A stretch of DNA of 64,000 nucleotides from Vibrio maerlii (GTDB lineage: Bacteria; Pseudomonadota; Gammaproteobacteria; Enterobacterales; Vibrionaceae): positions 1 through 64,000 of the forward strand of contig NZ_QRHC01000017.1 in assembly GCF_003415655.1 (NCBI RefSeq), in the 5' to 3' direction. Below, in pieces: positions 25,967 through 34,386 of this stretch. Within the stretch, counting starts at the first letter, position 1; each line of letters opens with the position of its first letter. Under the pieces are notes generated by a model. The model searched no databases, had not been told where the DNA came from, and saw nothing but the letters and a program-made list of their open reading frames with translations. Both the position numbers and the translations under genes were made by a program.

Positions 25967-25994
25967 TTGTGATTTAACTCACAACCCGTATAAT
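25967..25994 (+). promoter_or_regulatory. Upstream rpmH promoter
   Basis: TTGTGA (25967-25972) and a perfect TATAAT (25989-25994) are 16 bases apart. It is the first of two tandem promoters before rpmH and comes 30 bases after the ATPase gene stop. Confidence 0.6.
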
Positions 25995-26025
25995 CCGTCG
26001 ACCGGAATTTTTAAAAACCCAATCA

Positions 26026-26054
26026 TTGACTATTTATAGGACAGTGATTACAAT
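26026..26054 (+). promoter_or_regulatory. Main rpmH promoter
   Basis: TTGACT (26026-26031) and TACAAT (26049-26054) are separated by the ideal 17 bases. Transcription would start about 26061, giving a leader of about 105 bases before rpmH. Tandem promoters before rpmH are also known in E. coli. Confidence 0.82.
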
Positions 26055-26166
26055 TCCGCCTCTTTGTTGAGAGACGTCGGATTTTCTCTTTATATAAAGA
26101 AGAAAAACTTAACCCACGTCGGGTTTGTATAAACCTAAAAACTACTGATCAGTAAAGGTAATAACC

Positions 26167-26304
26167 ATGTCTAAACGCACTTTTCAACCTTCAGTTCTAA
26201 AGCGCAAGCGTACTCACGGTTTCCGTGCACGCATGGCGACTAAGAACGGTCGTAAAGTAATCAATGCACGTCGTGCAAAAGGCCGTGCGCGCCTATCAAA
26301 ATAA
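26167..26304 (+). CDS. rpmH: 50S ribosomal protein L34
   Basis: A 45-residue, very basic protein beginning MSKRTFQPSVLKRKRTHGF and ending RARLSK, unmistakably L34 of the large ribosomal subunit. It is encoded just upstream of rnpA, 12 bases apart, in the universal rpmH-rnpA order. A GGTAAT stretch precedes the ATG. L34 and the RNase P protein share transcripts from the two promoters upstream. Confidence 0.98.
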   Translation: MSKRTFQPSVLKRKRTHGFRARMATKNGRKVINARRAKGRARLSK

Positions 26305-26316
26305 TTCGCGATTATT

Positions 26317-26673
26317 TTGAATAAGTACGCATTTAATCGGGAGTTACGCTTGTTAACTCCCGAGCATTATCAAAATGTCTTCAAGCAAGCTCATCGAGCT
26401 GGCTCCCCACATTTCACCATCATTGCTCGCAAAAACTCTCTTTCTCATCCACGCCTCGGATTAGCCGTTCCAAAAAAACAGATTAAAACTGCTGTTGGCC
26501 GAAACCGTTTCAAGCGATTGGCTCGTGAAAGCTTTCGTACATCTCAGCACAAACTTCCTAACAAAGATTTTGTTGTGATTGCGAAGAAAAGCGCACAAGA
26601 TCTCAGCAATGACGAAATGTTCAAACTATTTGATAAGTTATGGCAGCGCCTATCTCGCCCGCAACGCGGCTAG
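26317..26673 (+). CDS. rnpA: Ribonuclease P protein component
   Basis: A 118-residue basic protein that assists the RNase P RNA in maturing tRNA 5' ends. The family signature is visible as AVGRNRFKRLARESFR (about residues 52-68), and the N-terminal FNRELRLLTPEHYQNVF segment is typical. The length equals E. coli RnpA (119). The start is an unusual TTG at 26317, 12 bases after rpmH, with no strong ribosome binding site, so translation may be coupled to rpmH. yidD overlaps the 3' end by 34 bases. Confidence 0.96.
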   Translation: MNKYAFNRELRLLTPEHYQNVFKQAHRAGSPHFTIIARKNSLSHPRLGLAVPKKQIKTAVGRNRFKRLARESFRTSQHKLPNKDFVVIAKKSAQDLSNDEMFKLFDKLWQRLSRPQRG

Positions 26674-26903
26674 CAATCGGATTCGTCCGTTTTTACCAAG
26701 GTTTCATTAGTCCTCTTCTTGGACCACGCTGTCGTTTTACCCCAACTTGCTCTACATATGCCCTAGAAGCGTTGAAAGCTCACGGTTTTGTAAAAGGGAG
26801 TTGGTTATCAAGCAAACGTCTATTAAAATGCCACCCTTTGAATAATAAGGGTTGGACTTACGACCCCGTTCCACCAGTGAAAAAACAAGACAGAGATAAA
26901 TAA
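26640..26903 (+). CDS. yidD: Membrane protein insertion efficiency factor YidD
   Basis: An 87-residue protein with the invariant RFTPTCSTYALEAL motif and the CHP segment (LLKCHPLN), both diagnostic of YidD. It is a peripheral, amphipathic-helix protein that assists YidC-dependent insertion. It overlaps rnpA by 34 bases in another frame and is followed by yidC after 2 bases, giving tight coupling. The length equals the E. coli protein (85). Confidence 0.95.
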   Translation: MAAPISPATRLAIGFVRFYQGFISPLLGPRCRFTPTCSTYALEALKAHGFVKGSWLSSKRLLKCHPLNNKGWTYDPVPPVKKQDRDK

Positions 26904-26905
26904 CG

Positions 26906-28525
26906 ATGGATTCTCAACGTAATATCCTGTTAATCGCATTGGCGCTCGTTTCTTTCATGCTATTTAACCAATGGCAAGCAGCAAAGAACCCAGCACCTGC
27001 GGCACAACAGGCACAATCAAGCAGTACACTACCTGCACCATCTTTTGCTGATGAGCTAGACCCGGCACCGGGCCAACAAGCAGCTTCAGCGAAAACAATC
27101 ACCGTGACTACGGACGTATTGACTCTGTCTATCGACACAGTTGGTGGTGACGTAATTACAGCGAACCTAAATGAATACGCTGCAGAGCTTGAATCAGAAG
27201 AAACATTTGTTCTTCTGCAAAACGAGCAAGGCCATCAATTTATTGCACAAAGTGGTCTAGTTGGCCCTCAAGGTATCGACCTAAGCAGCACAAACCGTCC
27301 TGCTTACTCCGTATCTGCAGACAGCTTTAACCTAGCTGACGGCCAGGATGAAGTTCGTATTCCACTGACTTACCAAGCAAACGGCCTTGAGTACACCAAA
27401 ACATTCATCGTAAAACGTGGTAGTTACGCTATCGATGTTGAATACGATGTAGTGAACAAGTCTGGCAACAATGCAACATTTGGTATGTACGCGCACCTAC
27501 GTCAAAGTGTTGTTGATGCTGGTGGTAGCCTAACAATGCCAACTTACCGTGGCGGCGCATACTCAACTGAAGATACTCGTTACAAGAAGTACAGCTTCGA
27601 TGACATGCAAGATCGCAATCTGTCTCTTAACCTAGCGAACGGTCAAGGTTGGGCAGCAATGATCCAGCACTACTTCGCAACAGCGTGGATCCCACGTAAC
27701 GAACCAGGTACAAACCTATACACTCGCGTTATCGGCAATCTTGGCGATATCGGTGTTCGTATGCCAAACAAAACCATTGCAGATGGCGACTCAGCAAACT
27801 TCAAAGCAACGCTTTGGGTGGGTCCAAAACTTCAATCTGACATGGCAGAAGTTGCGCCTAACTTAGACCTAGTAGTGGACTACGGCTGGCTATGGTTCAT
27901 TGCAAAACCTCTTCACACACTACTGTCTTTCATCCAAGGCATCGTGTCTAACTGGGGTATCGCAATCATCTGTCTAACCTTCATCGTTCGTGGTGCTATG
28001 TACCCACTAACGAAGGCTCAGTACACCTCTATGGCAAAAATGCGCATGCTTCAGCCTAAGCTACAAGCAATGCGTGAGCGTATCGGCGACGACCGTCAGC
28101 GCATGAGCCAAGAGATGATGGAACTGTACAAGAAAGAGAAAGTAAACCCACTTGGTGGCTGTTTACCAATCCTTCTACAGATGCCTATCTTCATCGCACT
28201 TTACTGGGCGCTAATGGAGTCGGTAGAGCTTCGTCACTCTCCATTCTTCGGTTGGATCACAGACCTTTCAGCGCAAGACCCTTACTACATCTTGCCTCTA
28301 CTGATGGGTGCTTCTATGTTCCTAATCCAGAAGATGAGCCCAACGACAGTAACGGATCCAATGCAGCAGAAGATCATGACATTCATGCCTGTCATGTTCA
28401 CATTCTTCTTCCTATTCTTCCCATCAGGTCTGGTTCTTTACTGGCTAGTATCGAACATCGTAACCCTGATTCAACAAACGCTGATTTACAAAGCGCTTGA
28501 GAAGAAAGGTTTGCATTCTAAGTAA
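26906..28525 (+). CDS. yidC: Membrane protein insertase YidC
   Basis: This 539-residue insertase has an N-terminal membrane anchor (about residues 6-20), a large periplasmic domain (about 30-330, beta-sandwich) and five C-terminal helices that form the Oxa1 core. The GWLWFIAKPLHTLL and NPLGGCLPILLQMPIFIALY segments hold the conserved hydrophilic groove region. It inserts inner-membrane proteins alone or with SecYEG; ATP synthase subunit c, encoded nearby, is a classic substrate. The length is close to E. coli YidC (548). The ATG at 26906 follows yidD by 2 bases. Confidence 0.97.
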   Translation: MDSQRNILLIALALVSFMLFNQWQAAKNPAPAAQQAQSSSTLPAPSFADELDPAPGQQAASAKTITVTTDVLTLSIDTVGGDVITANLNEYAAELESEETFVLLQNEQGHQFIAQSGLVGPQGIDLSSTNRPAYSVSADSFNLADGQDEVRIPLTYQANGLEYTKTFIVKRGSYAIDVEYDVVNKSGNNATFGMYAHLRQSVVDAGGSLTMPTYRGGAYSTEDTRYKKYSFDDMQDRNLSLNLANGQGWAAMIQHYFATAWIPRNEPGTNLYTRVIGNLGDIGVRMPNKTIADGDSANFKATLWVGPKLQSDMAEVAPNLDLVVDYGWLWFIAKPLHTLLSFIQGIVSNWGIAIICLTFIVRGAMYPLTKAQYTSMAKMRMLQPKLQAMRERIGDDRQRMSQEMMELYKKEKVNPLGGCLPILLQMPIFIALYWALMESVELRHSPFFGWITDLSAQDPYYILPLLMGASMFLIQKMSPTTVTDPMQQKIMTFMPVMFTFFFLFFPSGLVLYWLVSNIVTLIQQTLIYKALEKKGLHSK

Positions 28526-28557
28526 CGCTTCCAGCAAGGCTTAGATAAGTAAATAAA

Positions 28558-28586
28558 AGAAAGGCGGCCAAAAGGTCGCCTTTTTC
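28558..28586 (+). terminator. yidC terminator
   Basis: AAAGGCGGCC and GGTCGCCTTT pair with one G-T wobble around AAAA, followed by TTTTTC. It ends the rpmH-yidC operon before mnmE. Confidence 0.88.
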
Positions 28587-28682
28587 TATTGTGCTGATTA
28601 CAATTCAGCTAACGAATTAAGGTTTCATGACCTATATAGAGTCAACAAACTCTATCTAGCAAACAAGATATTTGGCAAAACT

Positions 28683-30044
28683 ATGACCACAGATACTATC
28701 GTTGCTCAGGCAACAGCATTAGGTCGCGGCGGTGTAGGCATCATCCGCGTCTCTGGCCCTCAAGCAGCGCAAGTTGCTTTAGAAGTGACAGGTAAAGCAC
28801 TTAAGCCTCGCTATGCAGAGTACCTTCCTTTTAAAGCTCAAGACGGCACACAGCTTGATCAAGGTATTGCCCTTTACTTCCCTAACCCTCACTCATTCAC
28901 CGGTGAGGATGTACTCGAGCTGCAAGGCCATGGCGGCCCTGTCGTTATGGACATGCTCATTAAGCGCATTCTGCAAATTCCTGGCATTCGTACCGCGCGT
29001 CCTGGTGAGTTCTCCGAGCGTGCATTCCTCAATGACAAGCTCGACCTTGCTCAAGCTGAGGCGATTGCAGACCTCATCGATGCAAGCTCTGAAGAAGCAG
29101 CAAAATCAGCTCTTCAATCGCTACAAGGCGCATTCTCTAAGCGCATCACTACGCTGGTGGAATCTCTTATCCACTTACGCATTTACGTTGAAGCGGCTAT
29201 CGACTTCCCTGAAGAAGAGATCGATTTTCTAGCTGATGGCAAGGTAGCAGGTGACTTACAACGCATCATCGATAACCTTGCCGATGTTCGCAAAGAAGCC
29301 AACCAAGGCGCAATTATGCGTGAAGGTATGAAGGTGGTGATTGCTGGTCGCCCTAACGCAGGTAAATCGAGCCTACTTAACGCATTATCAGGCAAAGACT
29401 CTGCGATTGTGACCGATATTGCCGGTACCACTCGTGATGTATTACGTGAACATATCCATATTGATGGTATGCCACTGCACATTATTGATACAGCGGGGCT
29501 ACGTGATGCATCTGATGAGGTCGAAAAAATCGGTATTGAGCGTGCTTGGGAAGAGATTGAACAAGCTGACCGTGTTCTTTTCATGGTAGATGGCACGACA
29601 ACTGAGGCCACCGATCCTAAAGATATCTGGCCAGACTTTGTTGATCGCTTACCGCAAAGTATCGGCATGACCGTGATCCGCAATAAAGCAGATCAAACCG
29701 GCGAGTCACTCGGGATCTGCCATGTCAACGACCCTACCCTTATCCGCCTTTCGGCAAAGACTGGCGAGGGAGTTGATGCGCTAAGGAACCACTTAAAAGA
29801 GTGTATGGGATTTGCAGGTAGCAGCGAAGGAGGCTTTATGGCTCGCCGTCGTCACCTGGACGCGCTTGAACGTGCCGCAGAGCACCTTGACATAGGTCAG
29901 CAACAACTTGAAGGCTATATGGCAGGTGAAATCCTCGCAGAAGAACTGCGTATCGCTCAGCAGCATCTCAATGAGATTACAGGAGAGTTCAGTTCTGATG
30001 ACCTTCTAGGTCGCATCTTCTCTTCTTTCTGTATTGGTAAGTAA
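28683..30044 (+). CDS. mnmE: tRNA modification GTPase MnmE
   Basis: This 453-residue GTPase works with MnmG to form 5-carboxymethylaminomethyl-uridine at the wobble position of tRNAs. The N-terminal folate-binding domain begins DTIVAQATALGRGGVGIIR. The G domain has G1 GRPNAGKSSLLN (about residue 222) and DTAGL. The C-terminal FCIGK ending holds the catalytic cysteine of the family. The length equals E. coli MnmE (454). Its partner mnmG is just across oriC. Confidence 0.97.
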   Translation: MTTDTIVAQATALGRGGVGIIRVSGPQAAQVALEVTGKALKPRYAEYLPFKAQDGTQLDQGIALYFPNPHSFTGEDVLELQGHGGPVVMDMLIKRILQIPGIRTARPGEFSERAFLNDKLDLAQAEAIADLIDASSEEAAKSALQSLQGAFSKRITTLVESLIHLRIYVEAAIDFPEEEIDFLADGKVAGDLQRIIDNLADVRKEANQGAIMREGMKVVIAGRPNAGKSSLLNALSGKDSAIVTDIAGTTRDVLREHIHIDGMPLHIIDTAGLRDASDEVEKIGIERAWEEIEQADRVLFMVDGTTTEATDPKDIWPDFVDRLPQSIGMTVIRNKADQTGESLGICHVNDPTLIRLSAKTGEGVDALRNHLKECMGFAGSSEGGFMARRRHLDALERAAEHLDIGQQQLEGYMAGEILAEELRIAQQHLNEITGEFSSDDLLGRIFSSFCIGK

Positions 30045-30057
30045 TTAATCTAACGTA

Positions 30058-30087
30058 CAAAAACGCGGCTACACGTCGCGTTTTTTA
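30058..30087 (+). terminator. mnmE terminator
   Basis: ACGCGGC and GTCGCGT pair around TACAC with flanking A and T runs, followed by TTTTTT. It lies 14 bases after mnmE. Confidence 0.85.
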
Positions 30088-30122
30088 TACCCAGAATTCA
30101 GAATCAAAGGACTAAAACGATC

Positions 30123-30560
30123 ATGATCCACATTATTACAGGTAGCACCCTAGGCGGTGCTGAGTACGTAGGTGACCACCTTGATGATCTATTGACGGAG
30201 CAAGGTCTAGAGACAACAGTGCACAACCAACCAGCTCTTGAAGAGATCCCACCACAAGGAACTTGGCTTGTTATCACTTCTACCCATGGCGCAGGAGAAT
30301 ACCCTGACAACATCAAGCCTTTCATTGAAGCAATCCAAGCAACACCACCAAATACCGCGGAGCTTAAGTTCGCTGTCATTGCTATTGGTGATTCTAGCTA
30401 CGATACCTTCTGTGCTGCAGGCCAACACGCTTACGACTTATTAGAAGATATAGGTGCAACACCGATTAGTGATTGCCTAACTATTGATGTTTTACAACAA
30501 GCTGTACCTGAAGATGCTGCGGAAACTTGGTTAGAAGAACACCTATCTGCTTTCAGCTAA
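30123..30560 (+). CDS. mioC: Flavodoxin-like protein MioC
   Basis: A 145-residue flavodoxin-fold FMN protein with the phosphate loop TGSTLGGAEYVGDHL (about residues 6-20) and a STHGAGEYPDNIKPF motif. E. coli MioC (147 residues) supports biotin synthase in vitro and lies beside oriC, where its transcription enters the origin. Here too it reads toward oriC, but a strong terminator at 30582-30604 should block most readthrough. Confidence 0.93.
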   Translation: MIHIITGSTLGGAEYVGDHLDDLLTEQGLETTVHNQPALEEIPPQGTWLVITSTHGAGEYPDNIKPFIEAIQATPPNTAELKFAVIAIGDSSYDTFCAAGQHAYDLLEDIGATPISDCLTIDVLQQAVPEDAAETWLEEHLSAFS

Positions 30561-30581
30561 CAGCACTTTTCAGGGAAAAAT

Positions 30582-30604
30582 AAGCGACTTCGGTCGCTTT
30601 TTTT
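30582..30604 (+). terminator. mioC terminator before oriC
   Basis: AAGCGAC and GTCGCTT pair around a TTCG tetraloop, followed by a run of seven T residues. It would protect the origin from mioC transcription. Confidence 0.92.
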
Positions 30605-30619
30605 GTCTCTAGAGCATGC

Positions 30620-30960
30620 ATTGTGAATAACTTTTTTGATCACACATGGTTTAAGTGGTGATATTTTAAGCAAACCATCTGTGGATAAGTATGTAAATTT
30701 ACCGTTATAAACCTATAGTTATCCAAAGTATAACCCTTAGGACAAAATGTCTCTGTGCATAACCCCCATTTTTGATCCCAGAAAACTCTCATCTTGATCC
30801 AAGTTAGATCACAAGAATAGATCCAAAAAAGATCCATGATCTTGTTGATCATTTTCTAGTTATCCACAGATAGCCTCGATCCTAATAGTAGATCTAATAA
30901 AAGATCTATATAAAGATCTTATATATATTTACTCTTTTCCTTCTCGATCGATTTAAACAA
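30620..30960. other. oriC: Chromosomal replication origin oriC
   Basis: The mioC-mnmG gap holds the hallmarks of a gammaproteobacterial oriC. Perfect DnaA boxes are TTATCCACA at 30860-30868 and its complement at 30680-30688. One-mismatch boxes are at 30622-30630, 30719-30727 and 30754-30762. Thirteen GATC sites fall between 30638 and 30949, twelve of them after 30774. Three GATCT-led, AT-rich repeats (30891-30927) next to the right-hand box form the probable unwinding region. The whole 30561-31044 gap contains no gene. Confidence 0.95.
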
Positions 30961-31044
30961 AAACGATGTTCTCAGACCTTAAAAACAGGTAGAATACTGC
31001 TCCTTTTATCAAACCGTTTTTCATTGAATACCTGAGGTCGGTTC

Positions 31045-32940
31045 ATGCTTTATCACGAAAAATTTGACGTCATCGTTGTCGGTGGCGGACATGCAGGAAC
31101 GGAAGCCGCACTCGCATCAGCTCGTACGGGACAAAAAACCCTATTGCTCACACACAATATTGATACGTTGGGACAGATGTCATGTAACCCAGCAATCGGT
31201 GGTATTGGCAAGGGTCACCTAGTCAAAGAAGTGGATGCAATGGGCGGTCTAATGGCTGAGGCTATTGACCATGCAGGTATTCAATTCCGTACTCTAAACG
31301 CATCGAAAGGCCCAGCTGTTCGTGCCACTCGTGCTCAAGCTGACCGCGCACTTTACAAAGCGTATGTACGATCAGCACTAGAAAACACACCAAACCTGAC
31401 TCTGTTTCAACAATCTGTCGATGATCTTATCGTAGAGAACGATCAAGCCGTTGGTGTAGTGACGCAGATGGGATTGAAATTTTACGGCAAAGCGATCGTT
31501 TTGACTGTGGGTACTTTCCTAGGCGGTAAAATTCATATTGGTATGGAAAGTTCATCAGGCGGACGTGCCGGTGATCCTCCATCGATAGCGCTTGCGCAAC
31601 GTTTGAGAGAACTGCCATTCCGTGTTGATCGCCTTAAAACAGGTACGCCACCCCGTATTGATGCTCGCAGCGTGGATTTTTCTCAACTTGAAGTTCAGCA
31701 CGGTGACAACCCGACTCCGGTATTTTCTTTCATGGGCAATCGTGCGCAACAGCCTCGACAAATCCCATGCTACATCACGCACACGAATGAATCGACACAC
31801 GAAGTGATCCGTAACAACCTAGATCGTAGCCCAATGTATGCGGGTGTGATCGAAGGAATTGGTCCTCGATACTGTCCTTCAATTGAAGATAAAGTGATGC
31901 GCTTTTCGGATAAAAACAGTCACCAAATTTTCATTGAGCCTGAAGGCCTAACGACTCATGAGCTATATCCAAATGGTATCTCCACCAGCCTACCGTTTGA
32001 TGTTCAGGTTCAGATTGTTCGTTCAATGAAGGGTTTTGAGAACGCACACATTGTTCGACCTGGTTATGCAATTGAATACGATTTCTTCGACCCGCGTGAC
32101 CTGAAACAAACTTACGAAACTAAGTTTATTAATGGCTTGTTCTTTGCGGGTCAGATCAATGGCACAACCGGATATGAAGAAGCGGCAGCACAAGGCCTAA
32201 TGGCTGGATTGAACGCAAGTTTGTACAGCCAAGAGAAAGAAGGTTGGAGTCCACGTCGTGACCAAGCTTACATGGGCGTATTGATTGATGATCTGTCTAC
32301 CATGGGTACTAAAGAACCGTACCGTATGTTTACATCACGAGCGGAATATCGTCTGCTGCTTCGTGAAGATAATGCCGATCTGCGCCTAACGGAAAAAGCC
32401 CGTGAATTAGGCCTGATTGATGATGCTCGTTGGGCTCGTTTTAACGAGAAAGTTGAAAACATAGCAACGGAGCGTCAACGCCTGAAAGAAACGTGGATGA
32501 ATCCAAAATCTGAGGGTGTAGAGGCACTGAATGCATTGCTAAAAACACCAATGGCTCGCGAAGCGAGTGGTGAAGATCTTCTGCGTCGCCCTGAGATGTC
32601 ATATGATCAACTGACTCAGCTTGATGCATTTGGCCCTGCACTTGAGGATCAACAAGCAGCTGAGCAGGTTGAGATCCAAGTGAAGTACGAGGGTTACATC
32701 AAACGTCAACAAGATGAGATTGAAAAATCACTCCGCCATGAGAATACCAAGCTGCCAGCTGACTTGGATTACGCTAATGTAAGTGGTTTATCGAATGAAG
32801 TGGTTGCTAAATTGAATGAAGCGAGGCCTGAGAGTATTGGTATCGCATCTCGAATTTCAGGTATTACCCCTGCGGCAATCTCAATCTTGTTGGTTCACTT
32901 GAAGAAACATGGCCTGTTGAAAAAAGGCGAGGAAGCATAA
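31045..32940 (+). CDS. mnmG: tRNA uridine 5-carboxymethylaminomethyl modification enzyme MnmG (GidA)
   Basis: This 631-residue FAD-dependent enzyme, with MnmE, installs cmnm5U34 in tRNAs. The FAD-binding motif VVGGGHAGTEAALA is at about residue 12, NPAIGGIGKGHLVKEVDAMGG is the GidA signature, and GLFFAGQINGTTGYEEAAAQG is the second family motif. The length equals E. coli MnmG (629). Its stop TAA overlaps the rsmG start by 1 base. It is the first gene after oriC, and origin-proximal transcription of mnmG is known to influence initiation in E. coli. Confidence 0.98.
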   Translation: MLYHEKFDVIVVGGGHAGTEAALASARTGQKTLLLTHNIDTLGQMSCNPAIGGIGKGHLVKEVDAMGGLMAEAIDHAGIQFRTLNASKGPAVRATRAQADRALYKAYVRSALENTPNLTLFQQSVDDLIVENDQAVGVVTQMGLKFYGKAIVLTVGTFLGGKIHIGMESSSGGRAGDPPSIALAQRLRELPFRVDRLKTGTPPRIDARSVDFSQLEVQHGDNPTPVFSFMGNRAQQPRQIPCYITHTNESTHEVIRNNLDRSPMYAGVIEGIGPRYCPSIEDKVMRFSDKNSHQIFIEPEGLTTHELYPNGISTSLPFDVQVQIVRSMKGFENAHIVRPGYAIEYDFFDPRDLKQTYETKFINGLFFAGQINGTTGYEEAAAQGLMAGLNASLYSQEKEGWSPRRDQAYMGVLIDDLSTMGTKEPYRMFTSRAEYRLLLREDNADLRLTEKARELGLIDDARWARFNEKVENIATERQRLKETWMNPKSEGVEALNALLKTPMAREASGEDLLRRPEMSYDQLTQLDAFGPALEDQQAAEQVEIQVKYEGYIKRQQDEIEKSLRHENTKLPADLDYANVSGLSNEVVAKLNEARPESIGIASRISGITPAAISILLVHLKKHGLLKKGEEA

Positions 32941-33572
32941 TGAGCGTACTACGCACCCAATTAGATGCACTGATTGCTCAAACTGACTTAGACGTGTCTG
33001 AGCAGCAGCGCGAGCTGCTGGTTGGTTATGTAGAAAGACTGGATAAGTGGAACAAGGCTTATAATCTGACATCGGTTCGCAACCCCAGCGAGATGCTGGT
33101 TAAGCATATTCTCGATAGTATTATCGTAAGCACTCACTTACAGGGTAAGCGCTTTATTGATGTAGGTACTGGCCCTGGTCTTCCTGGTATCCCTCTGGCG
33201 ATCATGAATCCAGAACATGAATTCTTTCTGTTAGACAGCCTAGGCAAGCGCATTCGTTTTATCAAGCAAGTGATTCATGAGCTTGGTATCAAGAATGTAA
33301 CACCAGTTCAAAGCCGTGTTGAAGAGTTTCAACCAGAAGAAAAGTTCGATGGTGTATTGAGTCGAGCTTTTGCTTCAATGACGGATATGGTTGAATGGTG
33401 TCATCATTTACCGAAAGAAGAATCGGGTGTGTTTCTAGCACTGAAAGGTGTACACCCTAAAGATGAAATAGATCAGCTTCCTGAATGGTGCTCTGTGACC
33501 GAAATCAAAACTTTGAACGTTCCTGAGCTTGAGGGTGAGCGCCATCTAGTAATCTTATCGCGCAAGGACTAA
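32940..33572 (+). CDS. rsmG: 16S rRNA m7G527 methyltransferase RsmG (GidB)
   Basis: This 210-residue SAM-dependent methyltransferase makes 7-methylguanosine at G527 of 16S rRNA, a modification linked to streptomycin sensitivity. The SAM-binding motif is FIDVGTGPGLPGIPLAI (about residues 66-82), and the VEEFQPEEKFDGVLSRAFA region is family-typical. The length equals E. coli RsmG (207). It is coupled to mnmG by a 1-base TAATG overlap and is followed by parA after 13 bases. Confidence 0.97.
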   Translation: MSVLRTQLDALIAQTDLDVSEQQRELLVGYVERLDKWNKAYNLTSVRNPSEMLVKHILDSIIVSTHLQGKRFIDVGTGPGLPGIPLAIMNPEHEFFLLDSLGKRIRFIKQVIHELGIKNVTPVQSRVEEFQPEEKFDGVLSRAFASMTDMVEWCHHLPKEESGVFLALKGVHPKDEIDQLPEWCSVTEIKTLNVPELEGERHLVILSRKD

Positions 33573-33585
33573 AGCGAGGCCACCC

Positions 33586-34359
33586 GTGGGAAGAATTATA
33601 TCCATCGCCAACCAAAAAGGCGGTGTAGGGAAAACGACAACCTGTATTAACTTAGCAGCCTCCATGGCTGCTACCAAGCGCAAGGTATTAGTGATTGATC
33701 TTGATCCTCAAGGCAATGCTACTATGGCGAGTGGTGTGGATAAATATCAGGTAGATGCTACTGCCTATGATCTTCTTGTTGAAGATACCCCTTTCTCTGA
33801 GGTTGTTTGTACCAAAACAACCGGAAACTACGACCTGATCGCTGCAAATGGCGATGTCACCGCGGCTGAAATCAAGTTGATGGAAGTGTTTGCGCGTGAA
33901 GTGCGTCTCAAGAATGCATTAGCCCCAATTCGCGATAACTATGATTTCATCTTTATCGATTGTCCTCCATCGCTCAATTTACTTACTATCAATGCTATGG
34001 CTGCGTCGGATTCGGTGTTGGTTCCGATGCAGTGTGAGTATTTTGCATTAGAAGGCCTAACGGCATTGATGGATACCATTAGCAAACTTGCTGCAGTGGT
34101 TAACGATAAGCTCAAGATTGAAGGTCTACTTCGTACCATGTATGACCCGCGCAATCGACTGTCGAACGAAGTGTCCGATCAGCTAAAGAAGCACTTTGGT
34201 GATAAGGTGTATCGCACCGTGATCCCACGTAATGTACGTCTTGCTGAGGCTCCAAGTCATGGCAAACCGGCGATGTATTACGATAAGTATTCTTCAGGAG
34301 CAAAAGCCTACTTGGCATTGGCGGGCGAGATGCTACGTCGAGAAGAAGTTCCAGCCTAA
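33586..34359 (+). CDS. parA: Chromosome partition ATPase ParA (Soj)
   Basis: A 257-residue deviant-Walker ATPase with NQKGGVGKTTTCINLA (about residues 8-23), the switch region VLVIDLDPQGNATM and FIDCPPSLN. It forms a DNA-bound gradient that moves ParB-parS complexes and so segregates the origin. The length matches chromosomal Soj proteins. The GTG start is taken because homologues begin MGRIISIANQKGG. parB follows 27 bases later. The rsmG-parA-parB-atpI order is conserved in Vibrio and Pseudomonas but absent from E. coli. Confidence 0.96.
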   Translation: MGRIISIANQKGGVGKTTTCINLAASMAATKRKVLVIDLDPQGNATMASGVDKYQVDATAYDLLVEDTPFSEVVCTKTTGNYDLIAANGDVTAAEIKLMEVFAREVRLKNALAPIRDNYDFIFIDCPPSLNLLTINAMAASDSVLVPMQCEYFALEGLTALMDTISKLAAVVNDKLKIEGLLRTMYDPRNRLSNEVSDQLKKHFGDKVYRTVIPRNVRLAEAPSHGKPAMYYDKYSSGAKAYLALAGEMLRREEVPA

Positions 34360-34386
34360 TACTCAGTTCATAAGGAAACGTATCCC

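Noticed and set aside
25951..25968. AAGGATC-AATC-GATCCTT considered as terminator after the transporter ATPase gene
   Set aside because: The stem is perfect, but no U-tract follows, and it overlaps the upstream rpmH promoter. It is not claimed as a terminator.
29183..29683. 166-residue minus-strand frame inside mnmE
   Set aside because: It is fully contained in and antisense to mnmE, is Ser- and Arg-rich as shadows are, and has no ribosome binding site.
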